Source: Rubritalea marina DSM 17716
GTDB lineage: Bacteria; Verrucomicrobiota; Verrucomicrobiia; Verrucomicrobiales; Akkermansiaceae
DNA length: 64,000 bases
NCBI RefSeq assembly: GCF_000378105.1
Contig: NZ_KB899250.1
Span: 1 to 64,000 of the forward strand
Direction: 5' to 3'
The position numbers and the translations under genes are program-made. Under the pieces are notes generated by a model. It had not been told where the DNA came from and searched no databases. It saw only the letters and a list, made by a program, of their open reading frames with translations. Below, piece after piece: positions 56,902-64,000 of the stretch (position 1 is the stretch's first letter; every line of letters starts with the position of its first letter).

Positions 56902-58560
56902 TCAGGCGAGTGGCACACGCAAGGTGAAGCATGAACCGCTCCCCACCTCACTCTCAGCCAAGATCGCGCCACCGTGGGCTTCTACAATCGCCTTGGTAAT
57001 CGCGAGCCCCAAACCAGTGCTTCCTTCTTTGCCAGTGCGTGCAGCTTCCACACGGTAGAAACGGTCAAACAAATGCTGGAGGTGCTCCTGAGAAATCCCC
57101 TTCCCAGAGTCAGCGACCTTCAACACCCAAGATTCGCCATCGACACCAAGCTCTAAACGTATCGTCCCACCTTCGCGGTTGTACTTGATCGCATTGCTCA
57201 ACAAATTGATAAATACCTGCTTCATGCGCGAGGCATCCACCATGCATTCCACTGGGCTCAGATCACTCACGACATGCAGTGAGGCCCTGTCTGCCAGCGG
57301 CTCTAGCAATGCGGTACAATGATGGACCAAGTCATCCAAACGAGCGGGTGCTCGATGAATGGAAAAGCGACCAGAGTCGACTTTCGATAGATCTAGCAAC
57401 GACTCGATCAAGCCCTGCATGTGCGAGGCTGAGTCATAACAAGATTGAATGGTCTCTTGGTACTTTTCAGGCGATCTCTCCCGTGCTAGTGCCAACTCAG
57501 ACTTGGCTAAAATAACAGCCAAAGGGGTGCGCATTTCATGCGAGGCATCAGCCGTGAAGCGCACCTGCTGCGTGAACGATTGCTCAATCTTCTCAAAACT
57601 ATCATTCAGCACCTTGGCCAAACCACTCAACTCATTGGCCGACTTCCTCAAATCAATACGTTGAGAATAATCCCCCTGCGAGATCAGCTCTGCGGTCCCC
57701 TCCATCTGATGAATCGGCGCCAGAGCACGGCGCGTCAGCAATGCCCCACCGAGAAACCCCAACACCACCACCGCGCAACCTACCAAAATCAATTGGTTGC
57801 GAAAGCTCGCCATCTCCTCGTCAATGATGTCTGCCGAAACCCCCACGATCACCTTACCAAACGGAGTGGGCTGCACCAACTCGCGGTTATTGCCATTCCA
57901 ACGTTCTTGCACCCCATCGTGCAGAGCCCCCAATTCATGATCACTGGCAATGCTCTCACGCTCTGGAGCCCCCTCTGATCGATACACCAAGCGATCCTGC
58001 ATCCACGCTTCCACGTAAAAACCATTCTTCTCCATTCTTTTCAATGCCCGGTTGTCACTCAAGCTTCGTTCATCAAATTGGGTTTTCTCTGGATCTTCCC
58101 CCGGCGGCACAAAAGCATTCCGATCGCCATCACCACGACGCATCGCTGGACCATATGAGCCCCCAGCCCCCTCCTCTCTTGGGCCACCTTGCTGCCCACT
58201 TTCACTTGAATCACCTCTCCCTTGGCCATTGCGCCTATGCGGCGGCAATGGACGCTTGCGCCCCTCGCCATCAGCTCCTGGCCCCCTTCTGCGTTCACCG
58301 CGCTGGTAGCCAGGCTCCGCGCCACTCTGACTCAACCCACCTGGCCGCTGTCGAGCACCACCGTGACGGGTGTCTGGAGCCATCCGAAATGCCGGCAAGA
58401 TAGCGTGCACCGGCTTCCACAAACGCTTATCTAATAGATCAACTTGCACGCGCTTCTCATAAAAATAGAAGGCGGTAAGCATACCGCCAACGATGCTCAG
58501 CAAAAGGAGCAAGTGCCACAGCTGAATCTGCCAGCGAAGCGATTGAAAGTTTCCGAGCAT
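56902..58560 (-). CDS. Sensor histidine kinase with a low-complexity periplasmic region
   Basis: 552 residues. TM1 14-33; the periplasmic part contains a Gly/Arg/Pro/Glu-rich stretch (about 66-147, e.g. GERRRGPGADGEGRKRPLPP); TM2 256-277; HAMP 278-330; HisKA with His341 (ASHEMRTPL); HATPase with NLLSNAIKYN, GKGISQEH and GLGLAIT. The ATG shares a base with the response regulator stop (TGATG), so the two are coupled. The low-complexity stretch is the likely sensing or binding region; it is acidic and basic mixed and probably unstructured. Confidence 0.93.
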   Translation of the reverse strand: MLGNFQSLRWQIQLWHLLLLLSIVGGMLTAFYFYEKRVQVDLLDKRLWKPVHAILPAFRMAPDTRHGGARQRPGGLSQSGAEPGYQRGERRRGPGADGEGRKRPLPPHRRNGQGRGDSSESGQQGGPREEGAGGSYGPAMRRGDGDRNAFVPPGEDPEKTQFDERSLSDNRALKRMEKNGFYVEAWMQDRLVYRSEGAPERESIASDHELGALHDGVQERWNGNNRELVQPTPFGKVIVGVSADIIDEEMASFRNQLILVGCAVVVLGFLGGALLTRRALAPIHQMEGTAELISQGDYSQRIDLRKSANELSGLAKVLNDSFEKIEQSFTQQVRFTADASHEMRTPLAVILAKSELALARERSPEKYQETIQSCYDSASHMQGLIESLLDLSKVDSGRFSIHRAPARLDDLVHHCTALLEPLADRASLHVVSDLSPVECMVDASRMKQVFINLLSNAIKYNREGGTIRLELGVDGESWVLKVADSGKGISQEHLQHLFDRFYRVEAARTGKEGSTGLGLAITKAIVEAHGGAILAESEVGSGSCFTLRVPLA

Positions 58561-59213
58561 CACTCAATATAATAACCCGCCCCACGTTTGGTCTTCACCA
58601 GCTGACTACCTAACTTTTTGCGGAGATTACAGATGTAGACATCGAGAATATTCGAACCCACTTCCTTCTCATCCGAAAAAAGGTGCAGGTAGAGATGAGA
58701 ACGAGACACGACCTCACCACGCTTGGACAATAAAGAATCGAGCACCTTGTACTCCAGAGCCGTCAACTCTACCGCCTTGCCCGCCTTGCTCACTTCATGC
58801 TTCGCAGCGTCCACCGTCACATCCCCTAGCACCGTCACCGCCGTGGCATTGCCACGAGAACGACGGATCACGGAACGAATACGCGCGCTTAACTCAGCCA
58901 AACGAAATGGCTTCACCAAATAATCATCCGCACCTAAATCCAAGCCCTGCACTCGATCCTCCACTTCATCCCGCGCGGTCAACATGATCACAGGCACCTG
59001 ATTGCCCTGCTCGCGCAGCTTGCTCAGTACCTGCCAGCCATCAAGCTTGGGCATCATCACGTCTAACACAATTAAATCGTACGCATACTCTGTGGCCTGG
59101 TATAAGCCAAGCTCACCATTCTCAACAGCATCCACTGTCATTCCTTCTTCGCCGAGCGCCTCCTGAACCGTCATACGCAGCGGATCATTGTCCTCAACTA
59201 ACAAAATTCGCAT
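58560..59213 (-). CDS. OmpR/PhoB family response regulator
   Basis: 217 residues: receiver domain with acidic cluster EDND and phosphoacceptor Asp51 (IVLDVMMPK), then a winged-helix DNA-binding domain (GDVTVDAAKHEVSKAGKAVELTALEYKVLD, about 125-217). The ATG at 59213 is used; a frame 11 codons longer exists. First gene of the RR-HK-YHYH operon, so YHYH is a probable target or effector of the system. Confidence 0.95.
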   Translation of the reverse strand: MRILLVEDNDPLRMTVQEALGEEGMTVDAVENGELGLYQATEYAYDLIVLDVMMPKLDGWQVLSKLREQGNQVPVIMLTARDEVEDRVQGLDLGADDYLVKPFRLAELSARIRSVIRRSRGNATAVTVLGDVTVDAAKHEVSKAGKAVELTALEYKVLDSLLSKRGEVVSRSHLYLHLFSDEKEVGSNILDVYICNLRKKLGSQLVKTKRGAGYYIE

Positions 59214-59267
59214 TACCGATGGACTATAGACAGGTTTGATCATCATTCCAAATTCTTTTATTGTTAG

Positions 59268-59330
59268 CCCTCCGGTGCCAGTACCTAGTAATACCTTACT
59301 TCCCCTATCTCGACACCAGGCACCAGAGGG
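59268..59330. repeat. Long-loop inverted repeat upstream of the two-component operon
   Basis: CCCTCCGGTGCC (59268-59279) and GGCACCAGAGGG (59319-59330) pair at 11 of 12 positions around a 39-base loop. It sits in the 272-base gap between the regulator gene and the YHS gene, upstream of the operon start. Purpose unknown: leader structure, binding site or small repeat element. Confidence 0.45.
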
Positions 59331-59415
59331 ACTAAAAGTTGTCTGATGCCTATGGGTAGCACAGTGAAGATGAATGGCAGATTAAGGGGGGATACATTCT
59401 CAGAAAGTTAAGCAA

Positions 59416-59450
59416 AAATAAAAAAGCAGACCCCGAATTTGGGATCTGCT
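59416..59450 (-). terminator. Rho-independent terminator of the YHS gene
   Basis: On the minus strand GCAGATCCC and GGGGTCTGC (one G-U pair) around a 6-base loop, followed by five T and further T-rich sequence. Confidence 0.75.
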
Positions 59451-59485
59451 CTCTTCTAGAATGGTATGTTAGAACGCGCTTCTAC

Positions 59486-59956
59486 TCAGTTTTTCTCCTT
59501 CTGCCAAGCGGCATCGGCAATAGCGATCTGGGCCTTATCGCTGCCTTTATTCCATTTGTTTAATGTGTTCCCAAAGGGAAACTGGTTGTAGAATAAGAAG
59601 AGTTTTCCATCCACGACTTTGTAACTCTCTGGGTCGATTCTCACCTTGCCATTCCCAACAGCCAGCGCATAAGCACACCAGCCACCGTACTGAGGTTCAT
59701 ACTTTTCTGGCTCCGCCTTGAATGCTGCAGCATTGGCCGCAGAAGAGAAATGGTAAGTCACCCCCTGATAGGCGACACGGTGAGCAGAATTCCCTTCCTT
59801 CGGTGAGCCAGAAAAATAGGAAACGGGATCCCACCCTTGAAGCGCAACACCGCGTTTGAGGTTGTAATGTTGCTCGCGCACCCCTTGAGAGTCTTGACCC
59901 AAGGCTGAGATGGCTGCTGCTAGAGTGAGGATAATACTGAGTAAGGTGGTTTTCAT
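59486..59956 (-). CDS. Secreted YHS-domain protein
   Basis: 156 residues from the ATG at 59956, signal peptide 1-21. The YHS domain (about 35-105) reads KRGVALQGWDPVSYFSG, then GVTYHFSSAANAAAF and PQYGGWCAYALAVG with the single Cys. The domain is found in metal-related proteins; the molecular role is unclear. It is monocistronic with its own terminator. Confidence 0.88.
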   Translation of the reverse strand: MKTTLLSIILTLAAAISALGQDSQGVREQHYNLKRGVALQGWDPVSYFSGSPKEGNSAHRVAYQGVTYHFSSAANAAAFKAEPEKYEPQYGGWCAYALAVGNGKVRIDPESYKVVDGKLFLFYNQFPFGNTLNKWNKGSDKAQIAIADAAWQKEKN

Positions 59957-60094
59957 AGTACGTTTTGGGGTTACCTCCATGAGAGCACCTCAGCCACAAT
60001 CGTATTCCATCCAATCTCCTCACCATCATCCGCGCAGCTGGAATCAAACACACAAATCCTTGCCTAACAGCTCAATCTATATTTCGTTGATCAC

Positions 60095-60757
60095 ATGACT
60101 CCTTTGATCAAGACAGCATTGTGGCTCGTAGGATTTTTTCTCGGCCTGTTTGTCCTGCTACAAAGTACAGGTTGGCTCACCCAAGAGGAAATTGAAGCTT
60201 GGTTACGAAGTGCACACGACATGCCAAAAGTCTGGATCGGCATCATCATTGTAGCCTTGCTGGTAGCCGACATCCTACTCGCCGTTCCCGGTATCGTGGT
60301 CGTCAGTCTGGCAGGGTATTTCTTAGGTCCCTTCTGGGGCGCCTTCTGCGGTAGTTTGGGGCTCACCCTCGCAGGCGTGGTCGGCTACGGACTCTGTCGG
60401 GCCTTTGGCGAACCGATGCTACACCGCCTCTTTGACAAACCTGAAATGATCGAAGACATGCGTGCTAGCTTTCATAAGCATGGCGCCCTCGCCTTGATGC
60501 TCTCACGCGCTGCACCGATGCTGCCTGAAGTCACTAGCTGCCTCGCAGGTGTGACTAAAATGCGCTTTAGCACCTACCTCTTGAGCTTTGGCACCAGCTG
60601 CACTCTCTATTCCATAGCCGTGGCCTACGCGGGCTCTCTCTCCTCCGCCGAAAATGTCACCCCTGCCATCATTGCCTACTTCTGTATCATGTTGGTACTG
60701 TGGGTGAGCTGGTTCAGCTTCACTAGGAAGCAGCGTAAAAAATCCAGACAGGAATAA
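60095..60757 (+). CDS. TVP38/TMEM64 (DedA-like) membrane protein
   Basis: 220 residues with about five spans. The VTT-domain core GALALMLSRAAPMLPEVTSCLAGVTKMRFSTYLLS, positions about 128-162, carries the F/R-x-P-pattern and re-entrant loop of the family. Members act in lipid scrambling or transport in several organisms; the substrate here is unknown. ATG at 60095; the next gene starts 131 bases on. Confidence 0.88.
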   Translation: MTPLIKTALWLVGFFLGLFVLLQSTGWLTQEEIEAWLRSAHDMPKVWIGIIIVALLVADILLAVPGIVVVSLAGYFLGPFWGAFCGSLGLTLAGVVGYGLCRAFGEPMLHRLFDKPEMIEDMRASFHKHGALALMLSRAAPMLPEVTSCLAGVTKMRFSTYLLSFGTSCTLYSIAVAYAGSLSSAENVTPAIIAYFCIMLVLWVSWFSFTRKQRKKSRQE

Positions 60758-60888
60758 GGGCCGACTGATGTGCTCTAGGCTTCTCACCAAGTCCAGCTCT
60801 CGCGCCTTAGAATTAAACAAATTCACCCTTGCGGAACCCCAAGGCGGGTGCTTTCATCCGCTGCAACCAATCCTTTTTATCAACGAAC

Positions 60889-62487
60889 ATGGCTGAACGC
60901 GAAAACACCGACCCACAGAAGATGGAAAAAATCGTCTCTCTCTGTAAGAGCAAAGGTTTCATCTACCAATCTGCAGAACTCTACGGCGGTCTCAATGGCT
61001 GCTGGGATTACGGCCCACTCGGTGCTGAGCTCAAGCGCAACCTCAAAGACTATTGGTGGCGCAAAAACGTGCAAGAGCGCGATGACATCCTCGGCATGGA
61101 TGGTTCCATCCTCACCCATCATGCGGTACTCACTGCCTCTGGCCATGTGGGTGGCTTCTCAGACCCAATGTGTGATTGCTTGCTGTCCAAAGCTCGCCTT
61201 CGCGCTGATCAAATCGATCCACAATCCGGCACAGCCTATCACTACACCGGGGCAAGCCACGCTGAATCCGGCTTCTCAGTTGAAAAGCCATTCTCAGTAC
61301 TCATCGACCCAACGGCGAACCAAAACGAGAACAACGCACGTAAAGTAGCCAAGCAATACTATGCGCAATTCCTCAATGGTCAGGACGTCCCAGCAAAGAA
61401 GTTAGAACTAGCCGGCGAATCGACTACCGAAGAAGTCGACACCACTAAATACAATCCTGAAAACGGTTCCCTTCTCACCGAAGCTCGTGAGTTCAATCTC
61501 ATGTTCCAAACCAAAATGGGAGCTTCCTCAGATGACAATGACCCCAATGCCGTTGCCTACCTCCGCCCAGAGACAGCACAAACGATCTTCGTGCAGTACA
61601 AAAATGTGCTAGATTCCTCACGCGTCAAACTACCATTCGGCATCGCTCAGATTGGTAAGGCATTCCGTAACGAGATCAACCCACGCAACTTCACCTTCCG
61701 TTCGCGCGAATTCGAACAAATGGAAATCGAGTTTTTCTGTCGCCCAGAAGACGGCCTACGTCTCACCGAAGAATGGCTCGAAACACGCCTTTCCTTCTAC
61801 GAGGAAATCGGTGTGCCACGCGAGAAGCTTCACGTGCTCGACGTCCCAGATGGTGAGCGTGCTCACTACTCAGCCAAGACCTACGACATCGAATACGAAT
61901 TCCCATTCGGCATCCAGGAGCTCGAAGGTGTGGCGTACCGCGGTGCCTACGACCTCACAAAACACCAAGAACATTCTGGCAAGAACATCGAATACTTCGA
62001 CGAAGAAACCAAGGAACGCTTCATCCCTCACGTGGTGGAACCATCCGCTGGGTGTGATCGCACCGTACTCGCGGTTCTCTGCGAATCCTATGACGTCGAA
62101 GACCTCACCAAAGAAGGTGCTAAGAAGAAGGACGAACGCACCGTCATGCGCTTCAAACCATGCATCGCGCCAATCAAAGCCGCGATCCTCCCACTCCTTA
62201 AAAACAAGCCTGAGCTCGTGGCCAAGGCCAAGGAAGTCCAGCACCTTCTTCAGCCATTCATGAATGTCTTCTACGACGAGACCGCTGCCATCGGCCGCCG
62301 CTACCGTCGTCAGGATGAAATCGGCACACCCTTCTGTATCGCCATCGACTTCGAGACTCTCGGAGAAGAAGGCCCGAACGGTGAAGACCTCACGGACACC
62401 GTCACCGTGCGCCACCGTGACTCCATGGAGCAAGAACGTATCGCGATCAGCGATCTTCTTCCATGGCTCCTCGAGCGCCTTCGCTAA
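60889..62487 (+). CDS. glyS: Glycyl-tRNA synthetase, dimeric (alpha2) class II
   Basis: 532 residues. KIVSLCKSKGFIYQSAELYGGLNGCWDYGPLG (motif 1 region) opens the single-chain alpha2 type that resembles archaeal and eukaryal enzymes, unlike the alpha2beta2 E. coli enzyme; motif 2 is FRNEINPRNFTFRSREFEQMEIEFF and the C-terminal anticodon-binding domain ends in LERLR. ATG at 60889 is chosen; a frame 20 codons longer lacks conservation. A strong terminator follows. Confidence 0.96.
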   Translation: MAERENTDPQKMEKIVSLCKSKGFIYQSAELYGGLNGCWDYGPLGAELKRNLKDYWWRKNVQERDDILGMDGSILTHHAVLTASGHVGGFSDPMCDCLLSKARLRADQIDPQSGTAYHYTGASHAESGFSVEKPFSVLIDPTANQNENNARKVAKQYYAQFLNGQDVPAKKLELAGESTTEEVDTTKYNPENGSLLTEAREFNLMFQTKMGASSDDNDPNAVAYLRPETAQTIFVQYKNVLDSSRVKLPFGIAQIGKAFRNEINPRNFTFRSREFEQMEIEFFCRPEDGLRLTEEWLETRLSFYEEIGVPREKLHVLDVPDGERAHYSAKTYDIEYEFPFGIQELEGVAYRGAYDLTKHQEHSGKNIEYFDEETKERFIPHVVEPSAGCDRTVLAVLCESYDVEDLTKEGAKKKDERTVMRFKPCIAPIKAAILPLLKNKPELVAKAKEVQHLLQPFMNVFYDETAAIGRRYRRQDEIGTPFCIAIDFETLGEEGPNGEDLTDTVTVRHRDSMEQERIAISDLLPWLLERLR

Positions 62488-62517
62488 TCACGGCGAAAAG
62501 CTACGATCCTTTAGACA

Positions 62518-62548
62518 AACGCAGAGCTTCGGCTCTGCGTTTTTTTTT
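62518..62548 (+). terminator. Rho-independent terminator of glyS
   Basis: AACGCAGAGC and GCTCTGCGTT pair around a stable TTCG tetraloop, followed by nine T. Confidence 0.92.
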
Positions 62549-62632
62549 GCGTAGCTTTTTCACAATCCCCTCACCGTTCATAGATTGACTTGGAGCACAA
62601 AAGGGAGTAATTGAGCGATTCTAAATCTATCT

Positions 62633-64000
62633 ATGAGTGTGAATAAAACCATCGTTGGTAGCGCAGAATGGCTTGCGTTACCACAACTCCAAGTCCCAGC
62701 GATCAAGGCGCGCGTTGACTCAGGCGCCAAGACATCATCGCTCCACGCTTTCAATATCCATAGCTTCAAACGCGACGGAGAAGCATGGGTTTCCTTTGAA
62801 GTCCACCCAATCCAAAAGAACCGCAAAACCGTGGTACGCTGCGAAGCGATGGTCGTGGATCGACGCATCATCAAGTCCTCCAATGGGGAACGTGAAAAAC
62901 GCTACGTCATCCGCACCGCCATGGAGCTGGCTGGGGAATCCCATTCCATTGAGATCACACTCAGCAACCGTGACAACATGGGCTATCGCATGCTTCTGGG
63001 CCGAGAAGCCATGGTTGGCCGCATTCTAGTAGATCCATCTGAGGAACTCTCACATGGCGACCACAGCAAATCTGAAATCAGCACCATGTACGGCGAGGTC
63101 GAGGAAGTAAAACGTGGCCTTAAGATCGGCATACTCGCTTCCAACCCTGAATTATACAGTAATCAACGTATCATCGAAGCAGGTGAACAACGCGGGCATC
63201 AAATGCAGTTTCTCAATGTGAAGCATTGTTACCTCAAAATGGATGCTGATCACCCAGAAGTGCTCTCGCGGGGTGGCTCAAGTCTCAATGGGCTCGACGC
63301 AGTGATCCCACGCATCCGCCCCAGTGTGACCTTCTATGGTTGCGCTCTCACCCGACAGTTTGAAAGCCTGGGCAAGTTTGCACTGAACTCGGCAGATTCG
63401 ATCAGCCACTCACGAGACAAGCTCTTTTCCATGCAGCTGATGCTGAAGAACGGCTTGGATATCCCCACCTCTGGCTTCGCCAATTCCCCCATGGATACCA
63501 ATGACCTGATCGACATGGTCGGCGGAGCTCCATTGATCGTGAAATTATTAGAAGGAACTCAAGGTAAGGGTGTCGTCCTCGCGGAAACGAAGAAAGCCGC
63601 CGAGTCAGTGATCAATGCATTCAAATCCTTGAACGTAAACCTTCTGGTTCAAGAATTCGTCAAAGAAGCCAATGGCAAGGACCTAAGATGCTTCGTCATC
63701 AATGGTAAGGTCGTGGCATCCATCGAACGTACCGCTGCTGCTGGAGAGTTTCGAGCCAATATCCATCAAGGTGGTAAAGCGGCCATTGTCAAAATCACTC
63801 CAGAAGAACGCACGCTCGCCATCAAAGCAGCCAAGGCTTTCGGCCTAGATGTCGCGGGTGTCGATCTCATCCGTTCATCGAAAGGACCTCTCCTACTAGA
63901 AGTGAATTCCTCACCTGGCTTGGAAGGCATCGAATCAGCCACTGGCAAGGACATCGCAGGACTCATGATCCAAGCGATTGAAAAAAAGCTCGGCTGGGAA
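62633..64000 (+). CDS. rimK: RimB-like retropepsin domain fused to RimK ATP-grasp ligase, runs off the right edge
   Basis: 456 codons without a stop. Residues about 1-145 form a DUF785/RimB-type domain with the aspartic-protease motif VDSGAKTSSLHA near the start and MLLGREAM. Residues about 160-455 are RimK, with HSRDKLFSMQLM, the ATP-grasp segment LIVKLLEGTQGKGVVLAE and the metal-binding LLEVNSSPGLEGIE. RimK adds glutamates to the C-terminus of ribosomal protein S6; RimB, in RimABK systems, is thought to act as the opposing protease. Here both are one chain, and the stop should lie within a few codons of the window end. Confidence 0.88.
   Translation, partial: MSVNKTIVGSAEWLALPQLQVPAIKARVDSGAKTSSLHAFNIHSFKRDGEAWVSFEVHPIQKNRKTVVRCEAMVVDRRIIKSSNGEREKRYVIRTAMELAGESHSIEITLSNRDNMGYRMLLGREAMVGRILVDPSEELSHGDHSKSEISTMYGEVEEVKRGLKIGILASNPELYSNQRIIEAGEQRGHQMQFLNVKHCYLKMDADHPEVLSRGGSSLNGLDAVIPRIRPSVTFYGCALTRQFESLGKFALNSADSISHSRDKLFSMQLMLKNGLDIPTSGFANSPMDTNDLIDMVGGAPLIVKLLEGTQGKGVVLAETKKAAESVINAFKSLNVNLLVQEFVKEANGKDLRCFVINGKVVASIERTAAAGEFRANIHQGGKAAIVKITPEERTLAIKAAKAFGLDVAGVDLIRSSKGPLLLEVNSSPGLEGIESATGKDIAGLMIQAIEKKLGWE

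Overview
The window looks like chromosomal DNA of a Gram-negative, aerobic, heterotrophic bacterium of the Verrucomicrobiota, probably the Rubritalea/Verrucomicrobiaceae side. This placement is an inference from gene content and protein style: a formylglycine sulfatase, a protein with SHD1-like domains next to a papain-like fold, an FHA protein with Pro/Ala-rich repeats, a zinc-ribbon Ser/Thr kinase, a monomeric isocitrate dehydrogenase and a 34-residue COX24-type protein. Outer-membrane barrels, lipoproteins and an L,D-transpeptidase indicate a Gram-negative envelope. Coding density is high, genes lie on both strands, and several starts are GTG or TTG. I saw no tRNA, rRNA, CRISPR array, prophage or complete insertion sequence. 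The only mobile-type gene is a RAYT-like transposase cut by the left edge.

Layout. 1-3.6 kb: RAYT fragment, then guaB-guaA (GMP synthesis) on the minus strand. 3.9-7.2 kb: a tightly overlapping four-gene plus-strand operon (sterol-desaturase-like hydroxylase, lipoprotein, HTTM-DCC fusion, permuted papain-like amidase). 7.2-10 kb: PRMT-like methyltransferase and MFS transporter. 10-17.4 kb: rlmN, then a minus-strand run of kinase, MYG1-like protein and an ABC exporter pair, then a RluD-type pseudouridine synthase. 17.5-24 kb: coiled-coil/TPR protein, sulfatase, and a minus run uppP-M23 peptidase-hisF-DUF2721. 24-28.3 kb: major porin, HAD phosphatase, LysR regulator and FHA repeat protein, with a Fur-like palindrome in the LysR/FHA divergent region. 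28.3-33.5 kb: lipoate ligase-like protein, DAHP synthase, monomeric icd, and a frameshifted NYN-OST-HTH gene. 33.6-41.6 kb: SHD1/papain-like secreted protein, LysM protein, yqeY-ispD-M16 peptidase, TetR regulator, gmk, L,D-transpeptidase. 41.6-47.4 kb (minus): nrnA-truB-ribF, secreted alpha/beta hydrolase, small protein plus Nudix hydrolase. 47.5-51.3 kb: ZnuA-like binding protein with a His/Asp/Glu-rich outer-membrane barrel, then a degenerate subtilase. 51.5-64 kb: MauE-like protein, phosphotransacetylase, orphan HlyD adaptor, hisG, COX24-type protein, two-component system with a YHYH protein, YHS protein, TVP38 protein, glyS, and a RimB-RimK fusion running off the right edge.

How the genes fit together. 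Most of the window is housekeeping: purines, histidine, aromatic amino acids, isoprenoids, flavins, tRNA and rRNA modification. It is interleaved with envelope genes (uppP, M23, L,D-transpeptidase, LysM, porins). The parts least explained by known systems are the 3.9-7.2 kb envelope operon, the zinc binding-protein/barrel pair, the SHD1/papain-like secreted protein, and the two-component operon whose sensor and YHYH protein share the same Gly/Arg/Pro-rich style.
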